Source: Hypholoma sublateritium FD-334 SS-4
Taxonomy: Eukaryota; Basidiomycota; Agaricomycetes; Agaricales; Strophariaceae
Length of the DNA stretch: 64,000 bases
Reading direction: 5' to 3'
Assembly (NCBI GenBank): GCA_000827495.1
Contig: KN817518.1
Location: 1,142,405-1,206,404 of the forward strand
Positions 34,967 to 47,371 of this stretch are shown here, piece after piece. A program made the position numbers and the translations under genes. The number at the start of each line of letters is the position of its first letter. Position 1 is the first letter of the stretch. The notes beneath the pieces were generated by a model that did not search any database, was not told the DNA's origin, and saw nothing but the letters and a program-made list of their open reading frames with translations.

Positions 34967-36587
34967 ACGACATTGATTTCATGTCTATTACTAAATATCA
35001 TGCCGACGCGGACATTTCTTTACTCTCTCGCTTCCGGTGCCCGCTTTGCAAAACGAGCAGCTATGTGAATCAAGCATGGCAGCAGCTAGAGCAGCACAAA
35101 CAATTACTTACCTTAGGACTCGCACGCATATAAATCACGATCTAGACGCCTAATTGATGTGTGGGCACGTCCGCTTTCTCTTTCTTTTTTGGGGCTCCCT
35201 TTACGCTTTCATGTAGACGGTTCACTGTAGAACGAAATATACAGCTGGTCTTGTTGCATCGGGTCTACCGCCAGAGCTGTGTAAAACCTAATGTGAAAGT
35301 CATGGACTAAACCTTGGGCCATGTTCTAGAACCAAGAAGTGCTTTCCGATATTCCTCTTGCGTGCATTGACGACGTCCAAACTCAAATTATGGTACAGCA
35401 AGTAACTGTCAACTTCGCAACATAGAACAGTTCGCCCACTGGAAACAGATTTTCGCTCTCGTAGATTCCTATATTGGCGATGTATTTATTCCATTTAGTA
35501 CTTGCAGTCGGGCGGTGTCACCAGTAGGGTGCACGGCGCACCTGCACCCATTCTTCCTTAAGCTTTTAAGGAACTTCCATTGTACCTGGGAAGGATGGTT
35601 TGATTAAAGGTAGATTTCTGTATTGTAATAGAACGGGCTAATACGTACCAAGACTAGCTTATTTACTGCGGTTTAATTGACTCTTACTAAACTCCACCAA
35701 TGTATAAAATTTGGTTGATTACCCGTATCGTCAGGAGGTAGTAATCGCGGGGTACACCCTTTATCTGGTTATATTTCACGTTGTACGGCTATCAACGCAC
35801 TGCCATTGCTGGTGCAAATTTCCCCGCAGTCAGCGACAGCTCGGCCAGCGCCAAGCCAGTGCCGCGGTAAGTTTAGCCGGCATCTCGGCATTTTAAGCGC
35901 CCATTTTAGTAACCGCGCTCTAGCCTCCGGCCCTCCGCAGCCCAGTCCTTCCAATGGGTTTATTTGCAATGAAAGAAAACAGCAGGCAGGATAAAATACT
36001 AGGCGGAGAGTCTCATTCCGAGAAGTACGAATACATTTCTTGGCTCCCGGTTCGCAGACGGACTCGGAGCGCATATACATTTGAGGCGGAAGAACTCAAG
36101 AACAAGTGCTGATATTTGGGGAGTTCGTGAGTAACTTGTTCCCATCGATGCATAACTAATCAGGTATCATTCCGCATTCATAGTTGGTTGGCACGCAGGT
36201 TGCCTTCACCTTCATTTTGATAGGGAAAAGTTGTAATGCAGTTGGAAAACTCTGCCACTTTTTTGATTGCCCAGAATGCAGAAAAACTCGTGAATTGGTC
36301 CTTCGTTTTCTCTGCATCCCTTGAAGCCCGGATAGGTTGTCATGCATTAGACGTCAGATTGGATGCCTATGAATACCCCTCTCATAAGTGATACGCTATT
36401 TAGTCTCTTATTTTTTTTATCACCATCATCATAAGCATGTTTCTAGTAAGACATGTCTTCCTTTACTCGTAGTAGTTGATATAAATCCGATTACATTTTG
36501 TATCATCCACGTCAAAAAAGTTCTTCCAATCCGTATTTACTTAGAATAGAAGTCAGATATTGTACCTACTGATTCTCATGTTATCTC
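34967..36587. other. 1.6-kb convergent intergenic region
   Basis: Lies between the ceramide synthase and S9-like gene stops. Only short open frames were seen. A Cys-x2-Cys-containing frame directly after the ceramide synthase stop (34967-35132) is not supported. No repeats noticed. Confidence 0.45.
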
Positions 36588-39018
36588 TCATGTCAAAACA
36601 TCCTCGAAGAACTCTAATTCGCGCTCGAACATCTGGCGCAGCATCGCAGTGCGCGGCAGCGTTGGGTCAAAGAAAAGGTATTCCGCGCGACCGCCGTTCC
36701 GCAAGACCGTGGTTACGATCCTCTCAGCCTGATTAAACGTCGCCCCGGTTCGATAGTGGGTGACCTAGAGCTATTTTCAAAATAATAATTGCACAGAACA
36801 ACGGAGAAACCCACCAAGAGTGGCCGTGTAATCCGATCCGCATGCAGTATGGGGTTCCTGGCCCGATAGACTTCGGGAATCTCCTCAGGTGTGCCACCCA
36901 TAAGACTGGTGAGATAGAATCTTGTAGGCTATTGGATACGCATGCATGAATTGCAATTCATCGCGACAGGCCGGTGAGCTGGGATATAAGATACCTTATC
37001 AGTAATGTCGCGGGCCGCTGCGGCTAGGTCAGCAACCATGAAGTGCGCGGCAGCTCCGATATAATAGTCTGGATGTGTGGTAAATACTTGCAACGCGGGG
37101 AAAGATCCTACATTAGTAATGAGGCAATGTCAGAAAGGTGCAATCTGTCATGCAATCGGCGGACATCGTGCCTACCTCCCGCCGTAGTGCGCAAACAGAC
37201 CCGCCGGCCGTCAAAGATATTCAGTAAAGAGAGGTATTCAGTGGCAGCGAGAATGTCTTCGACGTCCATAACACCATATTGGCCTTCGAGTCGATTCCTA
37301 ATAGGCTTTAGACGAGACACAAGTCGGATCATCATCGCGCTTACCTATACTCTTTCCCATAGCCAGTAGACCCACAGTAATCTACGTCGAGCCTAGAATT
37401 AGAAGAGTGAGCGTTCGCAAGCGGCGCAAAATATAGGTCCCTCTCACCATGCGAAGCCACGGGAGGTATAGTAGAGTCGAAGAAGCTGGAAACCAATTTG
37501 CGTGCGGATAGTTGGACCCGAATGTAGGGATAACAAGCAGGGGGGTTTCTCATTATCTAGGGGAGCGTAGGTAGGGTTAGCTGGAGGAAAAAAATGCGCA
37601 TATGTAAATTCGCCATTGCGTTTGGGTATTTTGAAAGATTTAGGTATGGGTATCATCGACGCGTCGATAGCAATCTCGGGGGGAGTAAAAAGGACATCGA
37701 AAGTGGGAGCAGGAGAGGCCCATTGGCGATCAATTGTCATTTTGATCAGGCTCGCCGAACGTGTTGCTGTCGTTCCGATAAACACGACTGTACAGTCGTC
37801 TATTCGTCGCACGCGCGTTATTTCGAGATAAGGGTTGGGAATAGGCTGCAGCTCTCCAGATTTAATATCGAGGAAGTTGAGGTGGCTCCGGCCCTCCTTG
37901 GTAGTCACCCACAGCATAAATCCAGTATCATCCAGGAAGACAAAAGAGGAGTCATCGAGCCACCACGTTGGGTCCGAAAAATCACTCTGGAGAGAGTTAG
38001 GCTGGCCAAAAACAGCCTTCAGTCGCTGGGTTCCCGATCCTTCGGAGGTATAGATCCATGGTTCACAGAAGGGTGTTTTGTCCCAGGTGAGAACTATATC
38101 AGAGTTGTAATGCGGAGGACACCATGCGAATTGAAAAACAGCGTTCCTGCCGGGTTCGCCGGCTATCAGCTGGCGGTTCGCAAGGTAGACAGAGTTATTG
38201 CTGTGAAAACAAATGTCCGCGACAAAAAGCTGCGCCCCTTTCCATTGCATGTGGGGATGATCCCATTCCATCCACGCCAGTTTTGTACCGGCGGCATTGA
38301 CCGTGGGGTTGACGTAGAAATCACTTCCCGATTCCAAGGTGTGTACAGTAGCACTTCGAGAGTCGATGTAGGCAAGAGTGGTCACGATGCCACTAGGAGT
38401 GGGGATACTGTGGTCTTCTTTTACCGTGAATATTATGTTGGTGTGCATAGGATGTCTAACGAAGAAGGCAAAGCGAAATGGTTCATTTGCTGCAATGACT
38501 GAAATCACGATGCCGCTCAGATGGCGAATTGTGGCTAAGCGTACCAGGAGTGATCGGGATGGCGTTTATGCCCGGCAATGACTGCCGGTAAACGCGATGG
38601 TCTGCGACGTTGTTGAAATAGAGCAGCCCATCGCGAATGGTGGCAGCGGCTCGTCCGTAGCTATTTACCAGAGTCCTGCACGATAGTCGGACATGCCAAA
38701 TTTAGGACCGCGAAGCGCACTGGGCAAAAAATAGCAGCTCACTTGACGTCGAAGCGTTCCTCCACGATATCTCTGAGGCTGAGGGAATCAACGAAAACGC
38801 TCCTGCCTCCTTCCGACGGTCGATTTTCTATGTGGTAAAAGGCGGAGGTACCGGAGTCGACGATGACATCTTCAATAACGGTTACCTTATCTGATGGTGA
38901 ACCATTTGTGCCGAAATATTTGACAAGTCTAAAAGCATACCAGTTCTGTGATATGCTGAGCAGTTATTGGGCTGGGCCATGTACCGCACGCGCGCTTTCT
39001 AGGAGAGCTGAAAGCCAT
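36588..39018 (-). CDS. S9-family (prolyl oligopeptidase/DPP-like) protein without catalytic triad
   Basis: About eight exons give roughly 630 residues. The first exon, MAFSSPRKRACGTWPSPIT, joins VTVIEDVIVDSGTSAFYHIE, matching the N-terminus of S9C-type fungal peptidases. A beta-propeller follows (PTWWLDDSSFVFLDDTG, LLYFNNVADHRVYRQ). The C-terminal alpha/beta-hydrolase half is recognisable: LDVDYCGSTGYGKEYRNRLE, GVMDVEDILAATEYL, HPDYYIGAAAHFMVADL and NPILHADRITRPLL. The nucleophile motif GGSAGG is replaced by RTTAGG (Ser to Thr). The Asp loop (usually LQGxxDxVVPP) reads VTHYRTGATFN, and the His loop (usually FEGEGHGF) reads FFDPTLPRTAML. All three catalytic residues are therefore missing, although the frame is open and splices cleanly. 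A pseudo-enzyme is more likely than a decaying gene. Confidence 0.85.
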
Positions 39019-39785
39019 GGAGAAGAGAGAGGTGTGCAAGGTGACACTGACGTAGTAGTAGAGTAAGGTTGAAGGGCGCTGGTTTTAAACGTTTGCCATG
39101 GGAATAAAGGTGGGAGAGGTGTGGTAAACAATTAAAGGAGGAAAGAAGGAAGCCTGCAGCATGGGTAAAACACCGTCTATTCATATTCACCGTCCCCTCC
39201 GCCGTTCAAATCTCCGTCCCGGAGTCCGAGCCCAGGGGCATATGTTCATCATTTCCATATGTCACTTGATATACATCTTCCAGCTTACCTCTTTTCGACC
39301 TTCCTAAGAGGCCAGCATCACGTCGTCGGGCGCTTAGCCAGACCACAATCCAGGGTTTTGTCCACACACTTCCACAATCCTGAAGCGTCGCGGGCGCGGG
39401 GAGCTCGGTCTCAAAAGGTAATTTGAACGCGCCTCGACGAAATTGGGGAGAACCCAGACCGACAATTTCCCAATGATCTCCAGGAGATCCCTAATATAAA
39501 ACGAATTGAATCGCACCCACCCCGGGCCTTCTGGGAACCGCATCGCAGCCTATCGCAGCATGGACACGACGGTGCAGTGCTGGAGAGTGAGCTGCGACGC
39601 GCCGCACTGCGCAGATATTGAGTCACTGTGATGCGAGGTCACGTTTATTTCCTTATCGGGCTCCATCGGCGACGAAGTGGTCTGCTTCCCCTGCCACAGC
39701 TCTCTCCACGCCATACATATCTTGCCCTCCGCCCCCTTCCAGCCCCCTTCTGCACACTTCTTGACCACCTAATCAGCTGCAACCC
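39019..39785. other. Divergent intergenic region (S9-like / SNF7)
   Basis: About 770 nt between divergent start codons; it should contain both promoters. Only short open frames are present, none with a recognised signature. Confidence 0.4.
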
Positions 39786-41043
39786 ATGATGGCCAGTTTT
39801 ATGAGTTACTTTGGTGCCGGGAGGAAGGATCCCAAGGAAACAGCGCGCGACGCCATCGTTGGGCTGCGGCAGCAGCTGCAGATGATCGAGAAGAAGGAGG
39901 AGTATCTACAGAAGAAAATCGATGAAGAAGTGAAGAAGGCCAAGGCAAATGTCGTGTCCAACAAGGCTGGTGAGTTTCGTTCGTGCTTTCAGCCGCGAGT
40001 CTACGCCGTTCAGGGCCCATACTCCGGTTCCGACTGAGGCTGACTCAAGGCTGAGGATGCACTGATGGCTAACAAAGAGTTCAATGCTGATTTATTACTC
40101 TTATTTATCTGCACACTATATCAATCTGCTTTGACTCCCATTGTCTGCTGGCGCCAATGATCTCAACCTACATGACCGGATCTACCATTCGTAATGACCT
40201 CCAGCGGCTACTGCTGCGCTGAAACGAAAGAAGATGACGGAGCAGGAGCTGGACAGACTTGCAGGGAGCCGACTGCAACTGGAGATGCAAGTGAATACCC
40301 TAGAATCTGCGAATCTCAACGCAACAACGATGGCTGCAATGAAGAAGGCGTCGGATGCACTGAAGGTCATCCATGGTAATCTGTGCGTAATCCCCTTCAT
40401 ATTTCCCAATGAGGATGCGTACCTTTCTTCTGGAACCGGTGGCGAGAGAATATCACATTCTCTTCCCTTGGGGCCAATGTTCTAATTTAACACTTCTCGC
40501 TTTCGCATCGAGGCTAACGGTAAATGCATATCATAGAACAATCGACAAGGTGGACGCGACAATGAACGCCATGAACGAACAGAGGGAACTGGCGACTGAG
40601 ATTGCAGACAGTCTCGCAAACCCGTTAAACGCCGGCATAGATCTGGACGAGGTCCGTGTTTCCTGCCCTGTTCACCTCCTATGTCTTGTGCTAATCAATT
40701 CCGCTTTATCTTCTTTATCTATCCCTGCACGAAATTGCATTGCCGGCTGCGAACATCGCCGCCATTCCGACTGCCATATCTCACGTCACACCATCCCCTC
40801 GTTGTGCTAAATTGTCACTCTCTCTGTCTGCGGCCGACCGACGTACAGGATGAGCTAGCGCGAGAGCTAGACCAACTGCAGGAAGACGAGCTGAACAGCC
40901 GACTAAACGAGGCGGACCACGTCCCAGTGCACCTCCCGCCTGGATCAATCCGCGCGCCCGTCACAGAGACACGGACACCGGTCGCAGTGGAAGACGACGA
41001 GGAGGCCCAGCTCAAGGAACTGCAGGCCGCGCTGGCGATGTGA
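39786..41043 (+). CDS. SNF7: ESCRT-III subunit Snf7/Vps32 (CHMP4)
   Basis: Exons 39786-39969, 40205-40382, 40537-40651 and 40849-41043 give 223 residues, the normal Snf7 size. It polymerises on endosomal membranes to bud intralumenal vesicles. The sequence follows fungal Snf7: SYFGAGRKDPKETARDAIVG, LRQQLQMIEKKEEYLQKKI, KRKKMTEQELDRLAGSRLQL, TLESANLNATTMAAMKKASD, VDATMNAMNEQ (helix 4 region), and an acidic C-terminus with AQLKELQAALAM, which resembles the Vps4-interacting MIM-type helix. The second intron donor (GTGCGT at 40383) was chosen because it restores the family sequence HGNLTIDKV. The first intron is long for this genome (235 nt). A second Met at residue 2 is equally good as a start. 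Confidence 0.95.
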
Positions 41044-43111
41044 ACAGGCCAGCGCCCACAATCGACCGCGTCCTGTATTTTATGGCACTCGCCCCCTCTT
41101 CGGCTCCGGTTTCTCTCTCCTTGTACGACCCTCATATTCCACTTGGCTTTTCGGTCCATGTCCTGTCTGACTACACCCCTACGTATACTCCCATTACTAC
41201 AGTGTACAACCACTGGCTCGCTTCGCGCTTTGCCTTTCTCCTCATCTCATCGACCTGTCATTCCCGTCTGCGTTTACTGCAAACGATTATAATTTGTGGT
41301 CGGCATAACCATGTAACAATCTTATCCGCGCACGGTACCAGCAATAAAGTTACTCACTAGAATTGGTTCGGGTTTTATTTGCGGTTTTCTCAAGGGTTTT
41401 TTTTGTTAGCGTCCGGTTTATGTATCCAATCCTGTCGCCGTTACTCACCAGAGTTAATCTGAAAGACGCGGTCCCAGGGAGGCAGATCAGGCAGCTCAAC
41501 CGCCTGTTGCACACCTTGCTATTTATAGCCCCGCGCGGCATATGCCACCCGCATAAATAGCCGCCAACCAGTGCGCGCGCCATAATTACATACGCCCAGC
41601 GGCCGCACGTCACGTCGCGTCGCACCGTGCCGCCGCGCCTCGCCGCGCGCGAGCCCCATATATCGCCCTTGCACCTACACGCGCGTGGGCGTCTGGCTGG
41701 CAGACGCACGACGTCGCCTCTCGCGGTGACATCTGCGTCGCACGCCCGTCGCGGCGCTCCCGCGAGCGTTCGATGCCACCCTCGGCGCCATGCGCTCCGC
41801 GGGCGTTCCACGCACCGGTGGGCGACGCATCGGTGGGTGCGATCGCATATACATAGCGGGTGGCAGCCCATGCCCGGGCCCACGCACCAGCAGCGTGGTC
41901 GCGGTGGGCATCCGAGTCGTTAAGCGCTGAGTAATTGCGTGCGTGTGCGTGGGGCCGCCCGCCTCGCTTTTCGGGGCGCGCGCGATCTGCACGGAGCGTC
42001 CGTGTGGGAGCGAGTTCGAATTCGGCGCGTCGGGTGCACCCGAGCGGGCGGGCGGGTGTGCGTGAGATGTGCGTGGGCACCGACTGAATTCAGATTCAGA
42101 ACGGGTATTGTATTAAGCGCTCGTTATGGTATGCGCCGAGAAGGCAGCTGCGCGGGAATAGGCAGCGATAGATGGATTGATAGTGTCACGGAGAGTTGGG
42201 CTAGACGATCGATAACACATGCAGCGATTCGGGGGAGGAAGTCAGGCCAAGCCAATGGGGGGTATACCGAAGGTTATATGTGCGAGCGCGCTCGGAAGAC
42301 GGGACGAATCGAGCGCACTCGGTCGGCGGGCGAGGCCTTACGAGATCGAGAACAACGCGGCGCAGAGAAAAGCACAGAACGCAAAAACAAATTAAAGACC
42401 ACTCAAAACGCGCAGCGCAAACAAACACACGTACTGCCCGCGAAAACCGGGCTCGAACGAGACGGAGAGGTGATGAACGTGGTGTATGCATTGGACGTTG
42501 TAAGTATGCAGAATGTATGTATCAAGTGCGATGTATGCGAAACGAATGCGCGTTTTTGCAGGAAATGCTATGGAGTTCTTAGTGCTGATCATAATCTATG
42601 GATGGATGGGTGGCGAGTGGTTGGGTGGGGTGGGCAGTAATGCGTCGAAGCGATCGGGATGCGGTCGCGGGCACACAGGGAGATGGGGCGACTGCGCACG
42701 TGTGGGTGGGACGGACCGAGGGTGGAACGTGTAGGTGTGATGCGGTGCGATTGATTGTGGGCTGGGCAATCGAGGGAAGTGGGAGAGAATGATCGTGAAT
42801 AAATAATTGGCGTCGAACGAATATGAGATGAGTGGCAGAGGGCGTGCGCGGCCAGTTCCCGGACAAGAAATATGCTCTATGTGTAAGTAAGCAAATAACA
42901 AGAACCAAGCAAGCGGAGGGAGCGGAGGGAGGGGGACAGCGGCGGGCCATCTTGGTCCAAAAAGAGGTTGTACAGGTGCGGTGTGGTATGCGGGCGCGCT
43001 CGCGAGCGCAAGTAGCCCAGCGTGATAGTATGTCCATCGATACACTGGAAGCCGGGGTCGTCAAGGGCTGTAGCAGCAATAAATAGGGTTCGTCGTGCAG
43101 CGGGGTATCTG
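41044..43111. other. 2-kb convergent intergenic region with CpG-rich core
   Basis: Between the SNF7 and NEM1 stops, much longer than a typical convergent gap here. About 41570-42080 is extremely rich in CG and CGCG. The open frames it produces on both strands (up to 233 codons, Arg-rich) look like composition artefacts. Opposed TATA-like octamers flank a short palindrome at 41519-41560 (separate entry). Pyrimidine-rich tracts toward NEM1 fit a 3' UTR. Confidence 0.5.
41519..41560. promoter_or_regulatory. Palindromic pair of TATA-like octamers
   Basis: CTATTTAT at 41519-41526 and its exact reverse complement ATAAATAG at 41553-41560 flank GGCATATGCC, itself a perfect palindrome. On the minus strand the left element reads TATAAATAG. 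The arrangement looks like a divergent core promoter inside a region between two convergent genes. Function not demonstrated. Confidence 0.35.
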
Positions 43112-44400
43112 CTATGAGATGGCCGAGGAGGTCGTCATGAAGTGCACGCCCGCTGAGCGAAGCCCAAGAACGCGTCGCACGTCCGATGTAAATCGTAGCG
43201 AGTCCAGCACAGGCAGGAGATCCAGCAGCGCCTCGTCCGAGGGGTCGTGTGTCCAGCCTTCAATGGGTATCCCATTCGCTGACAAAGTCTGTGAGATGGT
43301 TAGGAGAGCGCCACACGGGGATCACACACCTTCATTAACACTGTAGCTGACAGGCGAGTTGTCTACGAGACAAACACGTGAAAGATCTGCCTCTATGACG
43401 GAGAGATCCTTGGTATAGGAGCCATTTGGAAGCTGTGTACACGACTGGAAGGGGTGTTATTCCATGAACGAAACAAGAGGGGAAATTGAAGACATACATC
43501 CCGGAAAAACCGGTGCTCGAGGATGCCGCGCCCGGCGTCTAGCCAGTCTATCACTGGATCTGCATATTCCTGCATTGACGCGGTGAAGATAACGAGAGTA
43601 TACCAGCCCGAGACCTAGAGAAATCGTATGAGGGGTGAATACAGGTGAATTTGAAATTGGCGCACCGTGCGCAGAAAGAAGTCGACAAAGGGCCGTTTGT
43701 AGACATGGTAGAGGGTGCTGCGGCCCCCCAGCACGACCTCGACCATGTGCCCGGCGCCCTGATTTCGGCGGCCAAAGGAGCCCAGACTGAGGATGCCCGA
43801 GCCGCTGGCCTGGAAGGGGATGGGACGTGAGGTAGAGTGGATGAGGGTCTCGTCGAGATCGAGCACGAGGGTCTTTGGACGGAGGAACGTCTTCCTGGCA
43901 GCGGGGGACGAGGCGGGGCGCGCATGTGCGGGCGACGACAGGACGGAGTCGCGGGGCGGGGCGAGGGCGCGGGCGAGCGAGAGGAGGCTGACGGGCAGGG
44001 CGGCGGGGCCGACGACGAGGTCGCCGGCTGAGTCGGCGGCCTTGGCCTTGAGGTCAGCGCGGATGGCGAGGAGGGTGGGCCAGGGCAGGGCGGCCCAGAC
44101 GGACTTGAGGCGGTCCCAGACGACGAGGAAGACGCGGATGAAGAAGATCTGGTCGATGACGGACTCGATGTGGGGCTTGGAGCGCGGCGGCGCATCGGGC
44201 AGCGGCGGCGGCGGGGGGGGCGGTGCGTCGACGGGGGCGGGGATGGCGGGGGACGAGTGTGTGCGGCGCAGGTGGGGGGCGAGGAAGAGCGAGCGGGTGG
44301 ACCACGAGTTCACGCGGGGCAGGCGCGGGTCCGTGCGGTCCCTGGGCTGGGGCGAGGCGAGGACATCGAACTGGCGGGCGACATAGCCGAGGGTGTTCAT
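43112..44400 (-). CDS. NEM1: Nem1-type (CTDNEP1/Dullard) phosphatase catalytic subunit
   Basis: About four exons give roughly 380 residues. With Spo7, Nem1 dephosphorylates the lipin Pah1 at the ER/nuclear envelope, controlling the phosphatidate-to-diacylglycerol switch. A proline-rich N-terminus (polyproline run near residue 65) precedes a hydrophobic segment ([20 protein letters not shown]), probably membrane-associated. The haloacid-dehalogenase/FCP1 catalytic core follows: [16 protein letters not shown] (nucleophile and acid-base Asp), [74 protein letters not shown] and [20 protein letters not shown]. All core motifs are intact. Identity as Nem1 rather than another SCP-type phosphatase rests on the N-terminal membrane segment and the GWTHDPSD block. 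Confidence 0.92.
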
Positions 44401-44494
44401 GGAGGGGCGGGAGAGAGGTTGTCGACGGCCGGCTTATAAGAGCGCAACAAACGTTGCATCACAAAAATAGTAATAACTGGATCCGCAACTACGT

Positions 44495-46756
44495 TTACAG
44501 CATGTACCGGAACCCAGCGCTCTTTGCCCCACGCGCAGCCTCTGCCGCCGCCAGTCTTTTGTTCATCTGCTCCAGGTGTCTCCTGAAGATCCAACACATG
44601 ACTATCGCCGTCCCGGACGTCGCGATGCAGATTCCGTACGAGTTCACGTACGACGGCCCCCATGCACTCGGCCACACATATCTGGGGCCGGCCGTCAGCC
44701 TCTTCCCCAAAACTACCACAATACGTCACTCACGAGCCTGCCACATTCCCCAACTGCGAGAACGCGTTGATCAGCGCCAGCGCAACCGCTCTCTTCGACG
44801 CCGGCTGCGGAAACGAGTTGCTCATCCACGCATATAGCACTATGAACCCCGCGTACGACTGCGCCATCAAGAAACTGGTCCTAGTCAGCCTGTGTCCCCA
44901 GCATCAATGCCCCGCTTACAGTGAGATGTACCGAGCCGCCGTGTTCATCGTGCAGATCGAAATCACGAACCCCACAATCCCAGCTGCCAGGGAGCCCACA
45001 ATATGGTAGAACCGCTCGCCTGTCTTGTCTGAATGTCTGCAAATTCTTCAGCGTCTGTCACCCCTACCTGCCTCACTGCTCACCTGGACAACACAAACGC
45101 GAAAATCGCGGTAAACACGAACGGCGGCGCGCACAATAACAGTGTCACCGTCCCATTGAACCCCAGCGTCGCGCTCAGCGTCGGGAAATACGCGTTGAAC
45201 GACAGCGCCACCACCTGCGCCGTCAGCGCAAACGCCAGCCACCACACGCGCCAGTCGCTAACCGCCATCCACAGGCCGGCGGCCGCTCCCTTCTCCGTAT
45301 CTGCCTCTTCCGTCACCCCTGCGTCCTCTTCCATGCGTCGCAGCGCTAACGCCCGCTCCTGCGGCGTGAGCCATGACGTCGTCGCTGGAAAATCGGGGAG
45401 CACAAATATGGCGATGACTGCCACTGCGATCGTCAACGCGCCCTCGATGAAGAACAGCCACCTGCAATACCGCCGTCAGCATCCAGTGTCGTCATATTTC
45501 CCGGTCGTGTGCCCCAGCCTTAAATCTACACACGTGCGTAACGCCGATAACGACCAACTTCCACAGACACTACCCGACGAACGATGGTAGATAAGATACG
45601 CACCTCCATGCTGCATGCCCGAGCTTGCCTTGTAATCCACCCAGAATGCCCGACGCCATTAGCGCGCCGAATGCATTGCTGATAATATTACCACAGTACA
45701 GAATCGCCGTGCGCAGGCCTAGCTCGTTGCGCTTGTACCATTTCGAGATGAGAAACTAGAGAACCAATGGGAGAAGAGTTAGCGCAATCGTTCTATCTCT
45801 ATCGCTTGATACGCGCGACCGTGCACTACTCGCTGCACCTCCACTTGGGAAAATCCACATGCCCGACCTGGAATTCGAATGCTCACCAATGCTCCAGGGA
45901 AAAATGCTGCTTCGACGAAGCCTAGGAAGAACCTGGTGAGGAGCGCGCCCACGAAACTAGCGGCGCCGGGTCACACAGTCAGAGCACGTTCGAGGTCAGA
46001 TGAGATAAGACGTCGACTATCAGTACGGATTGGTCAATGGATTAGAATTTGTGCGTACTTGTGCGCTATCCCTAGTGTACACGTTCAATGATCTTTACCT
46101 ATTGCCAAATATAAAGAGCTCACCTGTGAGGCAGGAAATCGAGCCCCATACAATCATACATGCCGGAAGGTAGATGGACGGCTTTCCAATCCAATTCAAA
46201 AACATATTCCTATGCGCATGTATTCGGTAGGTAAATAAGGTAAAGTTTCGCCGAGAGCGCACTCACGACGGGATTTGCATAATAATGTATCCAACATATA
46301 AGATGGAGAGTAAAGTTGCGAATTCCGTTCCTATATCATAATCAAATTTACGAAGAGGTATGTATAGGTATAATTGCTCACCCTGGAGGTGCAGATCTGT
46401 CTGAAATCCGCGCAGGCGGGCCGCTCTGCGTATCATAAATGATGGGCGTCAATTGTGGGTTCCACACGGGCGCTTGTATGCGTTATCACATACCCTGCAT
46501 TGTTTCTATCAATCTGTGGAAGATTTCAGCTTCAGCCGCTTGCGTCGTAAAATCGTACCCTACTCACATAATTGAGGATATAGATAACGACCAGGATACT
46601 CATCCGCAAATCAATCTTGAGGAGCAGCTTCTTCTCCAGCGCCTTGCGCGCCTCCGTCCCTCCAAACTCGGCGTCCGGATCCTCAGGACTCACGTTGGAG
46701 AGCGTGCGTATATCCCCCTTCTCTTCCGTGTCCAGTTTGCGGTCATGTGCAGACAT
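44495..46756 (-). CDS. MFS permease, Dal5/Tna1 anion:cation symporter family (copy 1)
   Basis: Multi-exon gene of about 480 residues with 12 predicted membrane segments. The N-terminal tail MSAHDRKLDTEEKGDIRTLS precedes LLLKIDLRMSILVVIYILNY and, across an intron, IDRNNAG, the family signature. Later blocks are VAVIAIFVLPDFPATTSWLT, ERALALRRMEEDAG, DWRVWWLAFALTAQVVALSF, LLLCAPPFVFTAIFAF, SDKTGERF, and a final YVWPSAWGPSYVNSYGI segment, ending AGFRYML. The family takes up organic anions such as allantoate, nicotinate or pantothenate; the substrate cannot be told from sequence. It is divergent from the RING gene. A close paralogue lies at 50.9 kb in the opposite orientation. Confidence 0.9.
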
Positions 46757-47371
46757 CGTGGTCGTCTTCTCTGTACTAGGCTATAGACTCGGATCAGGGC
46801 CGACGTGGTCGTTCGAGCGCAGAGCAGAGGCGATAAAGGAAGCTCAGGCGGATTGCGTCAAGCTTCATATATGCGGATGGTGCGCATGATGTTTTCTTCC
46901 CGGCTGCGAGCTCTCTGCGTCGTCGGCAAAACACAGGCGTAATTCCATACGCGCTGCCCCGCATAGGACCCGTACCGCTGCCTGGATGCCGCGATGGGGA
47001 ATAGCGCGAAGAAGAGGGGGCGTCATGTGGAGCGAAGGGGAGAAGCACCGTGCGATCAGCCAGCGTCCGAGGATAGCAGTCAGGAGGCCATCCCATCCCC
47101 GACCCTCCCCAAAAACGCAGCCCCTATAAATACCCCACCCCCGCACGCGGCCCGGATCTACCCCGCGCCGCACGGGCACGGCGCGCGCGCGTGCGATGGC
47201 GGCACGTGATGGGAGCGAGACAACGCGACGCGCGCGTTGTTGATCACATCAGCGCACGACGTTGACCCAATACCCCACGCACCCCGCGCACCGTGCTGCG
47301 CATCCCCCACCTGGTGCCCCCGCGCACGCTGTCCGCCGGACACACCACACACTCGGCCTTACGCGGGAGAG
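46757..47371. promoter_or_regulatory. Divergent promoter between MFS copy 1 and RING gene 1
   Basis: The 615-nt, GC-rich gap contains TATAAATA at 47125-47132 (about 240 nt before the RING start) and CACGTG-containing GGCACGTGATGG near 47200. The other start codon faces left. Exact transcription starts cannot be told. Confidence 0.45.

Noticed and set aside
34967..35132. Extension of ceramide synthase with a CPLCKTSSYV stretch
   Set aside because: It needs a different phase after the last intron; the acidic short tail fits the family better.
37650..37665. GACGCGTC inside the S9-like gene as an MCB element
   Set aside because: It lies within coding sequence, not a promoter, and such hexamers are expected by chance.
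41939..42640. 233-codon + strand frame in the CpG-rich gap
   Set aside because: Arg-rich composition follows from CG repeats; no codon-usage or family support.
42579..43079. 166-codon minus-strand frame downstream of NEM1
   Set aside because: Ser/Pro/Thr-rich reading of a pyrimidine-rich probable 3' UTR; no splice or family support.
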